Of a DNA stretch of 64,000 nt, positions 28,194-36,480 are shown one piece after another; position 1 is the stretch's first letter; each line of letters begins with the position of its first letter. A program made the position numbers and the translations under genes. The stretch is taken from positions 186,001 through 250,000 of the forward strand of contig JAEUJZ010000020.1 of the NCBI GenBank assembly GCA_016794505.1. The letters are read 5' to 3'. This DNA is from Myxococcales bacterium. GTDB lineage: Bacteria; Myxococcota_A; Polyangia; Palsa-1104; JAEUJZ01. The notes beneath the pieces were generated by a model. The model made no database searches. It was not told where the DNA came from and saw only the letters and a list, made by a program, of their open reading frames with translations.

Positions 28194-28724
28194 ATGCTTG
28201 CCGATTCAACCCGTGGAGCTGCAGGCGCGCAGCGAGTGCCGACGGCGCTGTGGCAAGGGCTGTTCTTTTGCGGGCTGGCCTTGGTTCTGCCCTGGCTGGT
28301 CTCGGCGGGTTACGCGGGGCTAAGCGATGTCACACAGGCGCTTTGGACCACACTTCCGACGGCGGGCCATGCGACCCCGTCGCTGCTTTGGGCGGGACAG
28401 AAGACGGCCTGGATGTGGCTGGTCCAGGTTCTTGCTGGGCTTGCCGGCTGTGCCGCGGCGCTGCTGTTCATCGCATGGCGCGTGCTGCGCAGCCTGAACC
28501 AGGCGGCAGGACTGGCACCGAGTCGCCCGGTTCTTTCGTCTTTGCTGAGCGTGCTTCTGTGGGCGTTGGCCGTCGCTCTGCTGTCATCGCTTTGGCTGGG
28601 CTTGTGTGCCTGGCCCAGCGAGACCTATGGCGTTTCTGTGCGCGGCGGACTGCAGGCGCTGCTCTTTGTGCATGGGCTCACGCGTCTGCTGCACGCTGCG
28701 CTTTCGCTGTGGCCTGTGGCCTAG
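28194..28724 (+). CDS. hypothetical membrane protein
   Basis: Unrecognised integral membrane protein of 176 residues with about four hydrophobic segments (FFCGLALVLPWLVSAGY; WLVQVLAGLAGCAAALLFIAW; LSVLLWALAVALLSSLWLGL; and a weaker one near the end). Short Arg-containing loops connect them. It diverges from the ERG2-like gene with about 160 nt between the starts, so it may share regulation with the sterol operon, but no family or function can be assigned. Confidence 0.65.
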   Translation: MLADSTRGAAGAQRVPTALWQGLFFCGLALVLPWLVSAGYAGLSDVTQALWTTLPTAGHATPSLLWAGQKTAWMWLVQVLAGLAGCAAALLFIAWRVLRSLNQAAGLAPSRPVLSSLLSVLLWALAVALLSSLWLGLCAWPSETYGVSVRGGLQALLFVHGLTRLLHAALSLWPVA

Positions 28725-28756
28725 AAAAAGACGCGCGACGTCGGGCGACCGGATTG

Positions 28757-31225
28757 TTAGCTGCCGTCGAACACAGCCAAGCTCACGCGATCGTGCGCGA
28801 GGTCCAGGCCAAGGACGCGAGCGATCTCTTGCTGGGCGTTTGACAGCGCCGCTTTGTCGGCGATCTGGTCCCTTGCATGATGGGCGAGCAGCAGCGCATT
28901 TAAGCGGGCATCTCCGGTGCTGGCTGCCGCTGATCGCAGAAAGCGCGCCCCATGTCCCGATAGCGCAGGCGTTAGCTGTTTCTTGGTTTCTGCAGCCAGC
29001 GATACCAGCGCCTTGCCCACAAGATCCGTATCGAGAGGAAAGCGCAGTGGATGCGGCGCAATATACAGGTCAGGCGCCCCCGGCACGCGGTGCTCGCTGC
29101 GCTGGAAGTCTTCGTGCCAGGCATCGGCCGCGATCGGCTTTTCATAAAGTGGCGGCACAAGGCCAAGCTCGATCATGCGCAGGCTGGCATCGACACGCGC
29201 GATGCGGCGAAAGAACTGTTCCGCGTACGCATACTCGGCCTGCACCGGCTGTTCAAGCAGCGGAGGCGTCTGAGCCAGCGCCGCCCGTGTCTGGGTAAGC
29301 TCGGTCGCCACGCGGTCGCGCTCGGCCGCGACATTCGCCAGATCATGCTGAGCGCGTCGCGCATCGCGCTCGGCCTGATCGTGAGCGCTGTCTAGCTCGC
29401 GCACGGCGTGGTCGCTGCCGCGCTGCTGGCGCAGCTGATCGGCGGTGGCGGTGGCGCGCGTGCGCTCTTGCCGCGCGTCCTGCAGGTCGCCGCGCAGGCT
29501 GCTGATCTGACTACGCAGGCGAGCCCGCTCGGCTTCCAAGGGGCGGCGCTGATTGGGGTCCGGGGTCTGCGCGATGCGGCTCTCAAGCTGCGCCAGCTGA
29601 TATTCGGCATCGCTTAGCTGGCGCTGCACACGCGACACGCGGCGCGAGGCTTCATCGGCACGCGCCTCGGCATCGCGGAAACGCTGCTCGGTCTCGGCGT
29701 GGGCCACGCGGGCGCGCTGCTCGGCTCGGGCCAGGCGATGCTCTTGCCTTGCGGCCTGCGCGGCATTCTGACCAGCCATCGCCACCGACCCATCGAGCTG
29801 CTGCAGCGCGAGTGACAGCTCGTCGCTGTGCTGCACAAGCTGGTGATAGCGCGGGTTGGGCACTTGATCGATGCGCACCACATACGTCTGTCGGCGCGTC
29901 TCGACGCGTCCGGGCTGCGTCACGACGGTCGGCAAACCCAGGCGCAGCGCGATGGTGGCAAGCGGCTTTTGCTCTTCGGGATTGCCGCTTGTGAGATCGA
30001 CGCGCCCCGGTGAAGAAAACGTCGAGATCGCAGCCTGCAACGTGGGCAGGAAGCGCTCGACCAACAGCGGATCTCCGTCGACACGCAGGGCCACGGGATA
30101 GCGCAGCTCGGGCTCTAGAATCGGCAGCACATCCGGCGATAAGAGCTGCAGTCCACTCGCCACAAGGGCTGGCGCATCCCCCCGGACCGAGCGCAGCGTT
30201 ATCGCCTGTTCCTGCAGCAAAAGCGCCGTCTTGTAGTGGGCCCAGGCAAGGCCAAGCAGGCGGGGTCGCTGAGCTCGCTCAGCGGCCAGCTTCTGTCGTT
30301 GAACCAGCATGAACAAGACATCGCTGCCCCGCTTGCGGAATGACTCGCTGCGCGTCCCGTCGCTGGGGTTGCCGGTGCTCGACCACAGCTCGGCGGCGCG
30401 GGCAAGCGCAGGAACCGCGACGCTGTATCGCCGTGCTTGCAGAGCTTCTTTGGCGGTCTTGTCGATCGTTGTCGAAAACGCCTCGCGAGCATGGCCCAGA
30501 TGGATCTGCGCAGCCTGGTTGCCACCATCTAGGCGCACCGCTTCCGTCAGCGAGGCCAGCGCGGCTTCGTGCTGCTGTTCTTGCAACTGACGCTGCCCCT
30601 GTTCGTCAAGCTGCTGACTGCGCAGCATGTCGCTGGCCTGCCGGGCAAAGACCGGGATTTCGGGAAACGTGGGCGCAAGCGGCAGCAAGCCCTGCAGCGT
30701 ATTCGCCGCCGTCTGCAGATCGCGCCGCGAGAGCAGCGCTGCCTTGGCCGACTCAAGCTGCGCCGCGGCCTGTTCGCGGTGGGCCGTCAGCTTGCCGTGC
30801 AGCGAGCGCGCATCGACGTGGTCCGGCAGATCGGTGAGCACAAGCTCGCAGCGCTGTAGGGCGCGGTTCAGATCGCCGCTGTTGCCAAGCTGTGCCGCCT
30901 CGGCAAGCCACGCCGCAGCACGTGCCTCGCGGGCGAGTGTCAGCTTTTGCTGATATTCCGCTTTGCCCGGTCGGTGCTGCGCGGCTTGCCGGTATTCGCT
31001 GACCGCAGACTCGAAGTCGCGGCGGGCCATGGCTTCGTCGCCGCGCTGCGCGGCATAGTACGCGGCACAGCCCACCTGCTGCAGCGCAAGCGCCAAGGCC
31101 CAGAGCCGCAGTGACCCAGCCAGCCATGCAGGGCTGCGCAGAGTCGTCGCCCCTTGTTTGACGCCTTGCTTCCTGTCTCGCGTGTCTCGCGTGTCTCGCG
31201 TGTCCGCTTCGGTGGTCCGTCTCAC
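28757..31225 (-). CDS. large lipoprotein with TPR-like and coiled-coil regions
   Basis: Predicted lipoprotein of 822 residues (Cys53 in LQQVGCAAYY). The first 20 residues are a DTR repeat encoded by a 9-nt tandem repeat. Residues 55-270 look like tetratricopeptide units (MARRDFESAVSEYRQAAQHRPG, NRALQRCELVLTDLPDHVDA, ...LTEAVRLDGGNQAAQIHLGHA). Residues 490-650 are a long Arg/Ala/Glu/Gln coiled coil (RAEQRARVAHAETEQRFRDAEA, LAQLESRIAQTPDPNQRRPLEAERARLRS). The C-terminal 170 residues are mixed. A periplasmic scaffold or envelope role fits the architecture; no partner is recognisable. The start may lie downstream of the repeat, but none is better. Confidence 0.75.
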   Translation of the reverse strand: MRRTTEADTRDTRDTRDRKQGVKQGATTLRSPAWLAGSLRLWALALALQQVGCAAYYAAQRGDEAMARRDFESAVSEYRQAAQHRPGKAEYQQKLTLAREARAAAWLAEAAQLGNSGDLNRALQRCELVLTDLPDHVDARSLHGKLTAHREQAAAQLESAKAALLSRRDLQTAANTLQGLLPLAPTFPEIPVFARQASDMLRSQQLDEQGQRQLQEQQHEAALASLTEAVRLDGGNQAAQIHLGHAREAFSTTIDKTAKEALQARRYSVAVPALARAAELWSSTGNPSDGTRSESFRKRGSDVLFMLVQRQKLAAERAQRPRLLGLAWAHYKTALLLQEQAITLRSVRGDAPALVASGLQLLSPDVLPILEPELRYPVALRVDGDPLLVERFLPTLQAAISTFSSPGRVDLTSGNPEEQKPLATIALRLGLPTVVTQPGRVETRRQTYVVRIDQVPNPRYHQLVQHSDELSLALQQLDGSVAMAGQNAAQAARQEHRLARAEQRARVAHAETEQRFRDAEARADEASRRVSRVQRQLSDAEYQLAQLESRIAQTPDPNQRRPLEAERARLRSQISSLRGDLQDARQERTRATATADQLRQQRGSDHAVRELDSAHDQAERDARRAQHDLANVAAERDRVATELTQTRAALAQTPPLLEQPVQAEYAYAEQFFRRIARVDASLRMIELGLVPPLYEKPIAADAWHEDFQRSEHRVPGAPDLYIAPHPLRFPLDTDLVGKALVSLAAETKKQLTPALSGHGARFLRSAAASTGDARLNALLLAHHARDQIADKAALSNAQQEIARVLGLDLAHDRVSLAVFDGS
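31173..31207. repeat. 9-nt tandem repeat in a coding N-terminus
   Basis: Three and a half copies of gtgtctcgc at the 5' end of the lipoprotein gene, encoding Asp-Thr-Arg in tandem. Its in-frame length means expansion or loss would alter only the N-terminal tail. Confidence 0.8.
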
Positions 31226-31307
31226 GTATCCGCCTCGTTGACTTCACATTGCGCGTCGATCTTGCCGACTGAGGACACAAAGCAATTTTCCCCAGGGCTC
31301 GTCTAGC

Positions 31308-31313
31308 GATAAT
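31308..31313 (+). promoter_or_regulatory. -10-like box just before the AI-2E gene
   Basis: GATAAT lies 8 nt before the ATG at 31322, with no clear -35. It fits the short spacing seen before three other genes in this window. Confidence 0.35.
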
Positions 31314-31321
31314 ACGATGGC

Positions 31322-32503
31322 ATGTTTGACGATCGGCGTCTGACGCTATTCCTGCTTCGCTTGGTGCTGTATATCGGCCTCATTGTCCTGACCTGGAGCG
31401 TCCTTTCGTATCTCTCGCTGGCCTTGGCTCCCGTCGGTGTAGGCATTGTTGTCGCCTTCCTTTTGGATCCGTCGGTTCGCGCGCTAGAGCGTCGCCGCGT
31501 GCCGCGCTGGCTGGCCGTTGGCGGCATGGTGCTGATCTTCTTGGGCTTTCTTACGCTCATTGCGACGACGCTGCCGTATCTGGTCAGTCGCGAGCTGGAT
31601 CACTTTGCAGAGCAGATCCCGGCGTACAAAAAGCTCCTCGATACCAAGCTGCTGCCGCTTCTTGGCAAGGTGTTTAAGACGCGGGCGCAAAACGTCAACG
31701 ACTATGTCCGTCTGTTGTCCGACCGGATCGGCGACTGGGCACGCGGGGCAGCGGGACAGATCTCCGTCGCGGTGGGCTCGGCGCTTTTGAGCGTCGCGGG
31801 CTTCTTTAAGTACCTGATCACGGTGCTCTTGGTGCCGATCTTCGCCGTGTCGTTCTTGATGGACATGCCCAGCATGAAGGATGCGCTGCGGCCGCTGGTG
31901 CCGCCGCGCCATCAGCAGGCGGTAAGCGACATCCTGCAAGACATCTACGTCGCGCTAGGTGGCTGGCTGCGCGGTCAGCTAACGGTGATGACCATCCAGG
32001 CCGCGCTGTACTCGATCGGACTTTCGCTCACCGACATCCCGCTGGCCATCGTCATCGGCTGCACCGCAGGCTTTTTGGCCTTTGTGCCGTACGTCGGGGT
32101 CAGCATTGGCTTGCTGGCGGCGCTGACCGTTGCCTTCCTGGAAGCCTCGACGAACGGCCTGCGCCCGATCATCGGTGTGCTGATCACCTTTGGCGCGGTG
32201 CAGCTTCTCGATGCTTTTTTTATTACGCCCCGCGCCGTCGGTGGACGCATCGGTCTTTCGGCGGTGGGCGTCATCTTCGCACTCAGCTTGGGCGGCACGC
32301 TGCTCGGCTATGTCGGCCTGCTTTTGGCGGTGCCGCTGGCCGCGGTGTTCAAGACCTTGTTGCCGCGGGTGATCGACGCCTACACTGCCACGGCGTTTTA
32401 CCGCGCACCGCTACCGGCCGGCGCTGTATCGGCGGACGCGACCTCAGACCCCCCCAGTGACGCTGCGACGAACGCAGGCGAGACAGAGAGACACCCGCAA
32501 TGA
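31322..32503 (+). CDS. AI-2E family transporter (PerM/UPF0118-like)
   Basis: Membrane permease of 393 residues with about eight hydrophobic segments. Recognisable family elements are LALAPVGVGIVVAFLLDPSVRALERR, the polar PYLVSRELDHFAEQIPAY loop, SVAGFFKYLITVLLVPIFAVSFLMD, GWLRGQLTVMTIQAALYSIGL, IGCTAGFLAFVPYVGVSIGLL and the C-terminal GGTLLGYVGLLLAVPLAAVFKTLL. The family name comes from AI-2 export by TqsA; many members are of unknown substrate, so solute export is the safe call. The tail is Ala/Pro-rich. Its stop overlaps the next start (ATGA at 32500), coupling it to the enoyl-CoA hydratase. Confidence 0.9.
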   Translation: MFDDRRLTLFLLRLVLYIGLIVLTWSVLSYLSLALAPVGVGIVVAFLLDPSVRALERRRVPRWLAVGGMVLIFLGFLTLIATTLPYLVSRELDHFAEQIPAYKKLLDTKLLPLLGKVFKTRAQNVNDYVRLLSDRIGDWARGAAGQISVAVGSALLSVAGFFKYLITVLLVPIFAVSFLMDMPSMKDALRPLVPPRHQQAVSDILQDIYVALGGWLRGQLTVMTIQAALYSIGLSLTDIPLAIVIGCTAGFLAFVPYVGVSIGLLAALTVAFLEASTNGLRPIIGVLITFGAVQLLDAFFITPRAVGGRIGLSAVGVIFALSLGGTLLGYVGLLLAVPLAAVFKTLLPRVIDAYTATAFYRAPLPAGAVSADATSDPPSDAATNAGETERHPQ

Positions 32504-33318
32504 GCGAAAAACCCCCCTTTACCGATCTGCAGATCCACGATGAGCACGCGGTGCGCTGTCTGACGCTCAATCGACCGCAGTCGAAAAATGGCCTGACGAT
32601 CGAGCTTGTGGCGGCCCTCAAGCAGGCCGTCCTCGACGCGGGCGAAGAAGGCAGCGTGCGCGCCGTGCTGATCACCGGCAGCGGCGGATCGTTCTGTTCA
32701 GGCCTGGATCTAAAAGCTGCGGTCGAGATGGTGCAGGCGATGCACAGCCAGGACGCGGGCTCTGCGACGGTCAGCAACGAAGATCGCATGCGCAACTATT
32801 TCCATGGGCTGATCCGCGCGGTGCGGGGCATCAGCAAGCCGGTGGTGGCCTTTGTCGACGGCCCGGCCGCCGGTTTTGGCTGCGATCTGGCGCTGGCCTG
32901 TGACCTGCGCATCGGCACCGTCCACGCCAGCTTTGCCGAGCTATTTGTCCGTCGTGGCTTGATGCCGGATGGCGGCTCGACGTACATGCTGCCGCGCTTG
33001 ATCGGCGTCGGCCGGGCGCTGGAAATGATGATGCTTGGCGACAAGATCCCTTCCGAAGAAGCGCTGCGCATCGGCCTTTTGAACGCGGTTCTGGAAGACA
33101 GCGGCGCGGCGCTGCAGTACGCGCAGCGCTTGGCTGCTGGTCCGCCGCTGGTCCTGCGCGAGATCAAGCGCGCGGTCTATGACGCGCTCGATGGCAGCCT
33201 GGATCAGGCGCTGGAAGGCGAGGTGCGCGGCCAGATGAAGCTGCTTCGCACCGCCGACTTTGCCGAGGGCATGAACGCGTTTTTCAACAAGCGCCCGCCG
33301 CACTTCTCTGGCCACTAG
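32500..33318 (+). CDS. enoyl-CoA hydratase/isomerase family protein
   Basis: Crotonase-fold protein of 272 residues acting on acyl-CoA, by hydration of a trans-2-enoyl-CoA or a related step. The oxyanion loops are GSGGSFCSGLDLKA and PAAGFGCDLALACDLRIG, and the active-site region is FVRRGLMPDGGSTYMLPRLIG, in which the first hydratase Glu is not apparent while an Asp (PDGG) is kept; this pattern also fits isomerases. Later elements are AEEAL-like SEEALRIGLLNAV and the C-terminal SLDQALEGEVRGQ helix. It overlaps the preceding transporter gene by ATGA, so it is co-translated; the link to the transporter's substrate is not clear. Confidence 0.92.
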   Translation: MSEKPPFTDLQIHDEHAVRCLTLNRPQSKNGLTIELVAALKQAVLDAGEEGSVRAVLITGSGGSFCSGLDLKAAVEMVQAMHSQDAGSATVSNEDRMRNYFHGLIRAVRGISKPVVAFVDGPAAGFGCDLALACDLRIGTVHASFAELFVRRGLMPDGGSTYMLPRLIGVGRALEMMMLGDKIPSEEALRIGLLNAVLEDSGAALQYAQRLAAGPPLVLREIKRAVYDALDGSLDQALEGEVRGQMKLLRTADFAEGMNAFFNKRPPHFSGH

Positions 33319-33353
33319 GTCAAACGATCGTCCGGTCGGTGGCTGGCTCGATC

Positions 33354-34559
33354 CTAGTCAAAGACCAGGACGTTTTCGCGGCCGTACATCGTGATCGCTT
33401 GATCGATATGCGAAAGCGCGCGGTCGCGACGCGAAAGCAGCGCCGCTTGTTCTTCGTCGGTAAGCAGCGGCTGCTGGCTGCCGTCCGCGCGACTCCAGAC
33501 CATCGCGGCGGCCAGCGCATCGGCGCGCAGCCCTTCCAGCGCTTGCACCAGACGCAGCGAGAACTTTTGCACGCGGTGTAGATAGAACCAGCACCGCGTA
33601 TGCCCCTCGGGATCGGCCTGGAAGCCAAAGGCATTGTCCATGAAATAAAGCGTCTTCCCGTCGGGTGCGCCGAGCAGATTGCCGCCGGAAAAGCGATCCG
33701 AGTTGTTCTGCAGCAAGTCAAAGATCAGCAGCGACGAAAGCTGCGACATCAGCAGCGTCTTTTCCGGTGGGATCGATCCGCCCTGCCCCAGCCACTCGGT
33801 CCAGCGATGGATGCCGGCTGTCGTGTCCAAGCGCAGATCCGCGACGCGCGGGATCCAATACGAAAAGGCCCCCAGCGTCTTTCCATGTTCGTCGAAGACC
33901 GTCTCGCGCTCGATGCGGGGACGCGATGGCAGCGACGCCGGGTCCAGCTTTTCAAAGAGCTCGTCGCGATGCACGGTGCGCATCACCACGGGCGAGACCA
34001 AGTTCAGGCCCAGCAGGCGGCTTAACACATAGGCGGCGGCTTCCTTGCGCGGCACGGTCTGTGGGTTGCTTTGGATCGGCTTAAATGCCGCGCGACTTCC
34101 GTCGGAAAACTCGATGCGCAGCGAGATCGAGCTGCCACCGCGATTCTTCTTGATCGATCGGATCTGCCCGCTTTGCATGCGCTGTCGCAGGCGCTCGCTC
34201 GACATGCCTAAAAAGGTCTCGCGCTCGTCGGATGCGGGGGCGCGTTCCACCTGTGCAGTCCGTGCGGCAGGGGCAGCGATCGAGTACAAGGCAGGCGGCG
34301 TACTCGCAGCGGCTTGGGCCGTGCCGGGTTCGAGCTGAAGGCCAGCTTGATACCCCAGCCATCCCAGCGCCCCGGAAAACATCACAAGCTGGGCGCAAAG
34401 CCAGCGCAGGCGGGTTGCCGCGGCGGCAGCGGCCATCCTCTCCTCGAAACGGAAGCGCGGCGCGGGCTCTCCCGCCGCTGTGATCTCGATGGACGAGCGC
34501 TCAGCGCTTGCCGGATCGTCAACAGTCGCAGTCGTCAGAGGGAGGTAGGACACAGTCAC
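33354..34559 (-). CDS. membrane-anchored Fam20-like kinase candidate
   Basis: Protein of 401 residues with a single membrane segment near 52-72 and a large domain behind it, probably periplasmic. The domain carries a set of kinase-like motifs in the right order: AAFKP with Lys160, KEAAAYVLSRLLGL with Glu173, LLQNNSDRFSGGNLLG with Asp288 and Asn294, and LYFMDNAFGF with Asp308. This ordering resembles the Fam20C/PI3-PI4-kinase-like superfamily (catalytic Asp, metal Asp in DNG-type motif). The length and Ala-rich linker differ from eukaryotic Fam20 proteins. Phosphorylation of secreted or surface substrates is possible but unproven. Divergent from the YkgJ-like gene. Confidence 0.7.
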   Translation of the reverse strand: MTVSYLPLTTATVDDPASAERSSIEITAAGEPAPRFRFEERMAAAAAATRLRWLCAQLVMFSGALGWLGYQAGLQLEPGTAQAAASTPPALYSIAAPAARTAQVERAPASDERETFLGMSSERLRQRMQSGQIRSIKKNRGGSSISLRIEFSDGSRAAFKPIQSNPQTVPRKEAAAYVLSRLLGLNLVSPVVMRTVHRDELFEKLDPASLPSRPRIERETVFDEHGKTLGAFSYWIPRVADLRLDTTAGIHRWTEWLGQGGSIPPEKTLLMSQLSSLLIFDLLQNNSDRFSGGNLLGAPDGKTLYFMDNAFGFQADPEGHTRCWFYLHRVQKFSLRLVQALEGLRADALAAAMVWSRADGSQQPLLTDEEQAALLSRRDRALSHIDQAITMYGRENVLVFD

Positions 34560-34661
34560 GACGCAGGCAAGCTAGCACGCGCGATCGATCAAGTGGTTAG
34601 GAAAGTAAAGAAAAAAATTTGCCTTTTGCCGCCTGTGTCCAGTGGGCATGCTGGTCGCTTG

Positions 34662-35273
34662 ATGTCGCCGCTGATTCCTCTGCGCTATCTCGTCGATCGC
34701 TGGCAGCAGCCACGCAGTCGCGCCGACGAAGTACGAGCCCTGCGGCAGCGTCTTTTGCAGCAGCCGAGCGCTCACGCCGTCAGCGAAACCGAGGCGGCTT
34801 TGGCGCGCGAACTTCTGCAGCTTCGCCTGCAGCTCTCGCAGGCTATCGGCGCCGTCGAGTCGTGCAAGACCTGCGCGATCGGTCATCCTCCCCCGCACGG
34901 TCATTTTGCCGGGGGACACTGCTGCGGCCTTACGACCGAAGATGCCTTTAACGACGACGAGCTTGCGGCGCTGCGTCAGGCCGGAACGACGCCGGGTCGC
35001 CTGCGCCCGCCCCCCGCGGGAAGCGATCACGCCGGCTGCGCATTTCGCGGCGCACTGGGCTGCTCGCTGGCCACAGCGGATCGCCCGAACCTGTGCCTGC
35101 GCTATCTGTGTCCTGATCTGCAGCGCGAAGTCAGCGCCCGCGGCGATCTCGATCGCATCGAAGCCATCGGTACGCGCATGGAGGCCGCCTATCTGCAGTT
35201 CATCACCGTCCGGCGGCAGCGCCTGGATGCCGAAGAAGATCGCGCGCTGCGAAGCGGGCCAACCCAGCCATGA
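34662..35273 (+). CDS. YkgJ-like cysteine-cluster protein
   Basis: Protein of 203 residues. An N-terminal helical region (PLRYLVDRWQQPRSRADEVRALRQRLL) is followed by SCKTCAIGHPP, HCCGLTTEDAF, HAGCAFRGALGCSL and RPNLCLRYLCPDL, the cysteine and RPxxC spacing of the YkgJ (zinc- or iron-sulfur-cluster) family. The final helical region is Arg/Asp-rich. Cytoplasmic; function unknown for the family. ATG at 34662 is the first start compatible with the family. Confidence 0.8.
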   Translation: MSPLIPLRYLVDRWQQPRSRADEVRALRQRLLQQPSAHAVSETEAALARELLQLRLQLSQAIGAVESCKTCAIGHPPPHGHFAGGHCCGLTTEDAFNDDELAALRQAGTTPGRLRPPPAGSDHAGCAFRGALGCSLATADRPNLCLRYLCPDLQREVSARGDLDRIEAIGTRMEAAYLQFITVRRQRLDAEEDRALRSGPTQP

Positions 35274-35371
35274 TTTCTGGCCGACATGGCACCGGCCGCT
35301 TTCCGTTATTTTCCGAGAGGAAAGCGGATCGAGCTTGACGCTGTCGTCGACAGTATCTATTCGTGTAAGCC

Positions 35372-36469
35372 TTGCCGCTAACCACACCAAACACAGCAAG
35401 CCTGCCCGGTCTGAACAGCCCGTGGTCGCTGCCGCGGTCACCGGACCTCGCGCAGCCGGCGTTGCCCAGCGCGCCGATCGAGCGGGCTGCTTCTGCGATC
35501 GCGACGGTGGCCCGGCATCATATTGCGGCGCTGGATGCGCGCTTTCCCAGCGCTCTGCACGGCTGTGTGCCCGAGCTTTTCGCAGCCGGCGATCTCGCAA
35601 CCTGGGACGCGCTGCTTGCGGCCTGTGGTCCCGCTGCGCCAAGCCCCGCTGCCCGCCCACTGCGCGTCACCATCGTGGGCTCGCGAGCAGCCTCGGATGT
35701 CGGCTTGCGCCGCGCCCATGAGCTGGGTCAAGCGCTGGCGAAGCAGGGCGCTGTGGTCCTTTCCGGTGGAGCCTTGGGCATCGATGCGGCTGCGCATCAG
35801 GGGGCTCTTTCCGGCGATGGGCAGAGCTGGGCGGTGCTCGGAAGCGGGCTTGACTGCTTGTACCCACGGCGTCACCTGCCCTTGTTCGCTCAGCTTGTGC
35901 AGCGCGGCCTGCTTCTGTCGTCGTTTCCGCGTTCGGCACCACCGCGAGCGCAGCACTTTCCCAAGCGCAATCAGGTGATGGCTGCGCTGTGCGATGTCGT
36001 GGTTGTGATCGAGGCCGCGCTGTCGTCGGGGACGCGCTATACCGCGAACGCCGCCGCGCGCCTCGGGCGTCCGGTGCTGTGCTTTCCGAGCTCGCCAGGA
36101 ACCATGGCCCTGGTGCAAGGCGGCGCCCACGCGGTCCACAGCATCGCCGATGCACTCGATCAGCTACGCGATCTGTCGGCTGGGTCGCGTCCGCTTTTGA
36201 CCCGCGCGCGTCCCGCCTCACCCGCCACCGTGCCGCCGCGGCCCACGCAACCAGAATGCGAGGGTCCGGCGCTATCTCGTGAAGCGGCTCGGGTGCTTTC
36301 GCTGCTATCGCAACCCCAGGTCGCGTCGCAGGGGTGCGATGTCAGCGAGCTTTCCGCCTTGTCGGGTCTGCCCGTCGCCGCCTGCGCCGCAGCGGTGATC
36401 GAACTTGAGCTGTTTGGATGTTGTTCTCGTCTACCGGGTGGCCGCTATATGGGGCGGGCCTCGCTCTAA
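35372..36469 (+). CDS. dprA: DNA-processing protein DprA/Smf
   Basis: DprA of about 365 residues, which loads RecA on incoming single-stranded DNA during transformation. The Rossmann-like core shows RVTIVGSRAASDVGLRRAHELG, VVLSGGALGIDAAAHQGAL, AVLGSGLDCLYPRRH, QHFPKRNQVMAALCDVVVVIEA and NAAARLGRPVLCFPS. The C-terminal winged-helix-like part ends in GLPVAACAAAVIELELFGCCSR. The first 90 residues are Pro/Ala-rich. The start is an in-frame TTG right after a stop at 35366, with no better start nearby, so the 5' end is uncertain. It lies 11 nt upstream of topA, a common dprA-topA arrangement. Confidence 0.93.
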   Translation: MPLTTPNTASLPGLNSPWSLPRSPDLAQPALPSAPIERAASAIATVARHHIAALDARFPSALHGCVPELFAAGDLATWDALLAACGPAAPSPAARPLRVTIVGSRAASDVGLRRAHELGQALAKQGAVVLSGGALGIDAAAHQGALSGDGQSWAVLGSGLDCLYPRRHLPLFAQLVQRGLLLSSFPRSAPPRAQHFPKRNQVMAALCDVVVVIEAALSSGTRYTANAAARLGRPVLCFPSSPGTMALVQGGAHAVHSIADALDQLRDLSAGSRPLLTRARPASPATVPPRPTQPECEGPALSREAARVLSLLSQPQVASQGCDVSELSALSGLPVAACAAAVIELELFGCCSRLPGGRYMGRASL

Positions 36470-36480
36470 CTTGAGGAACT

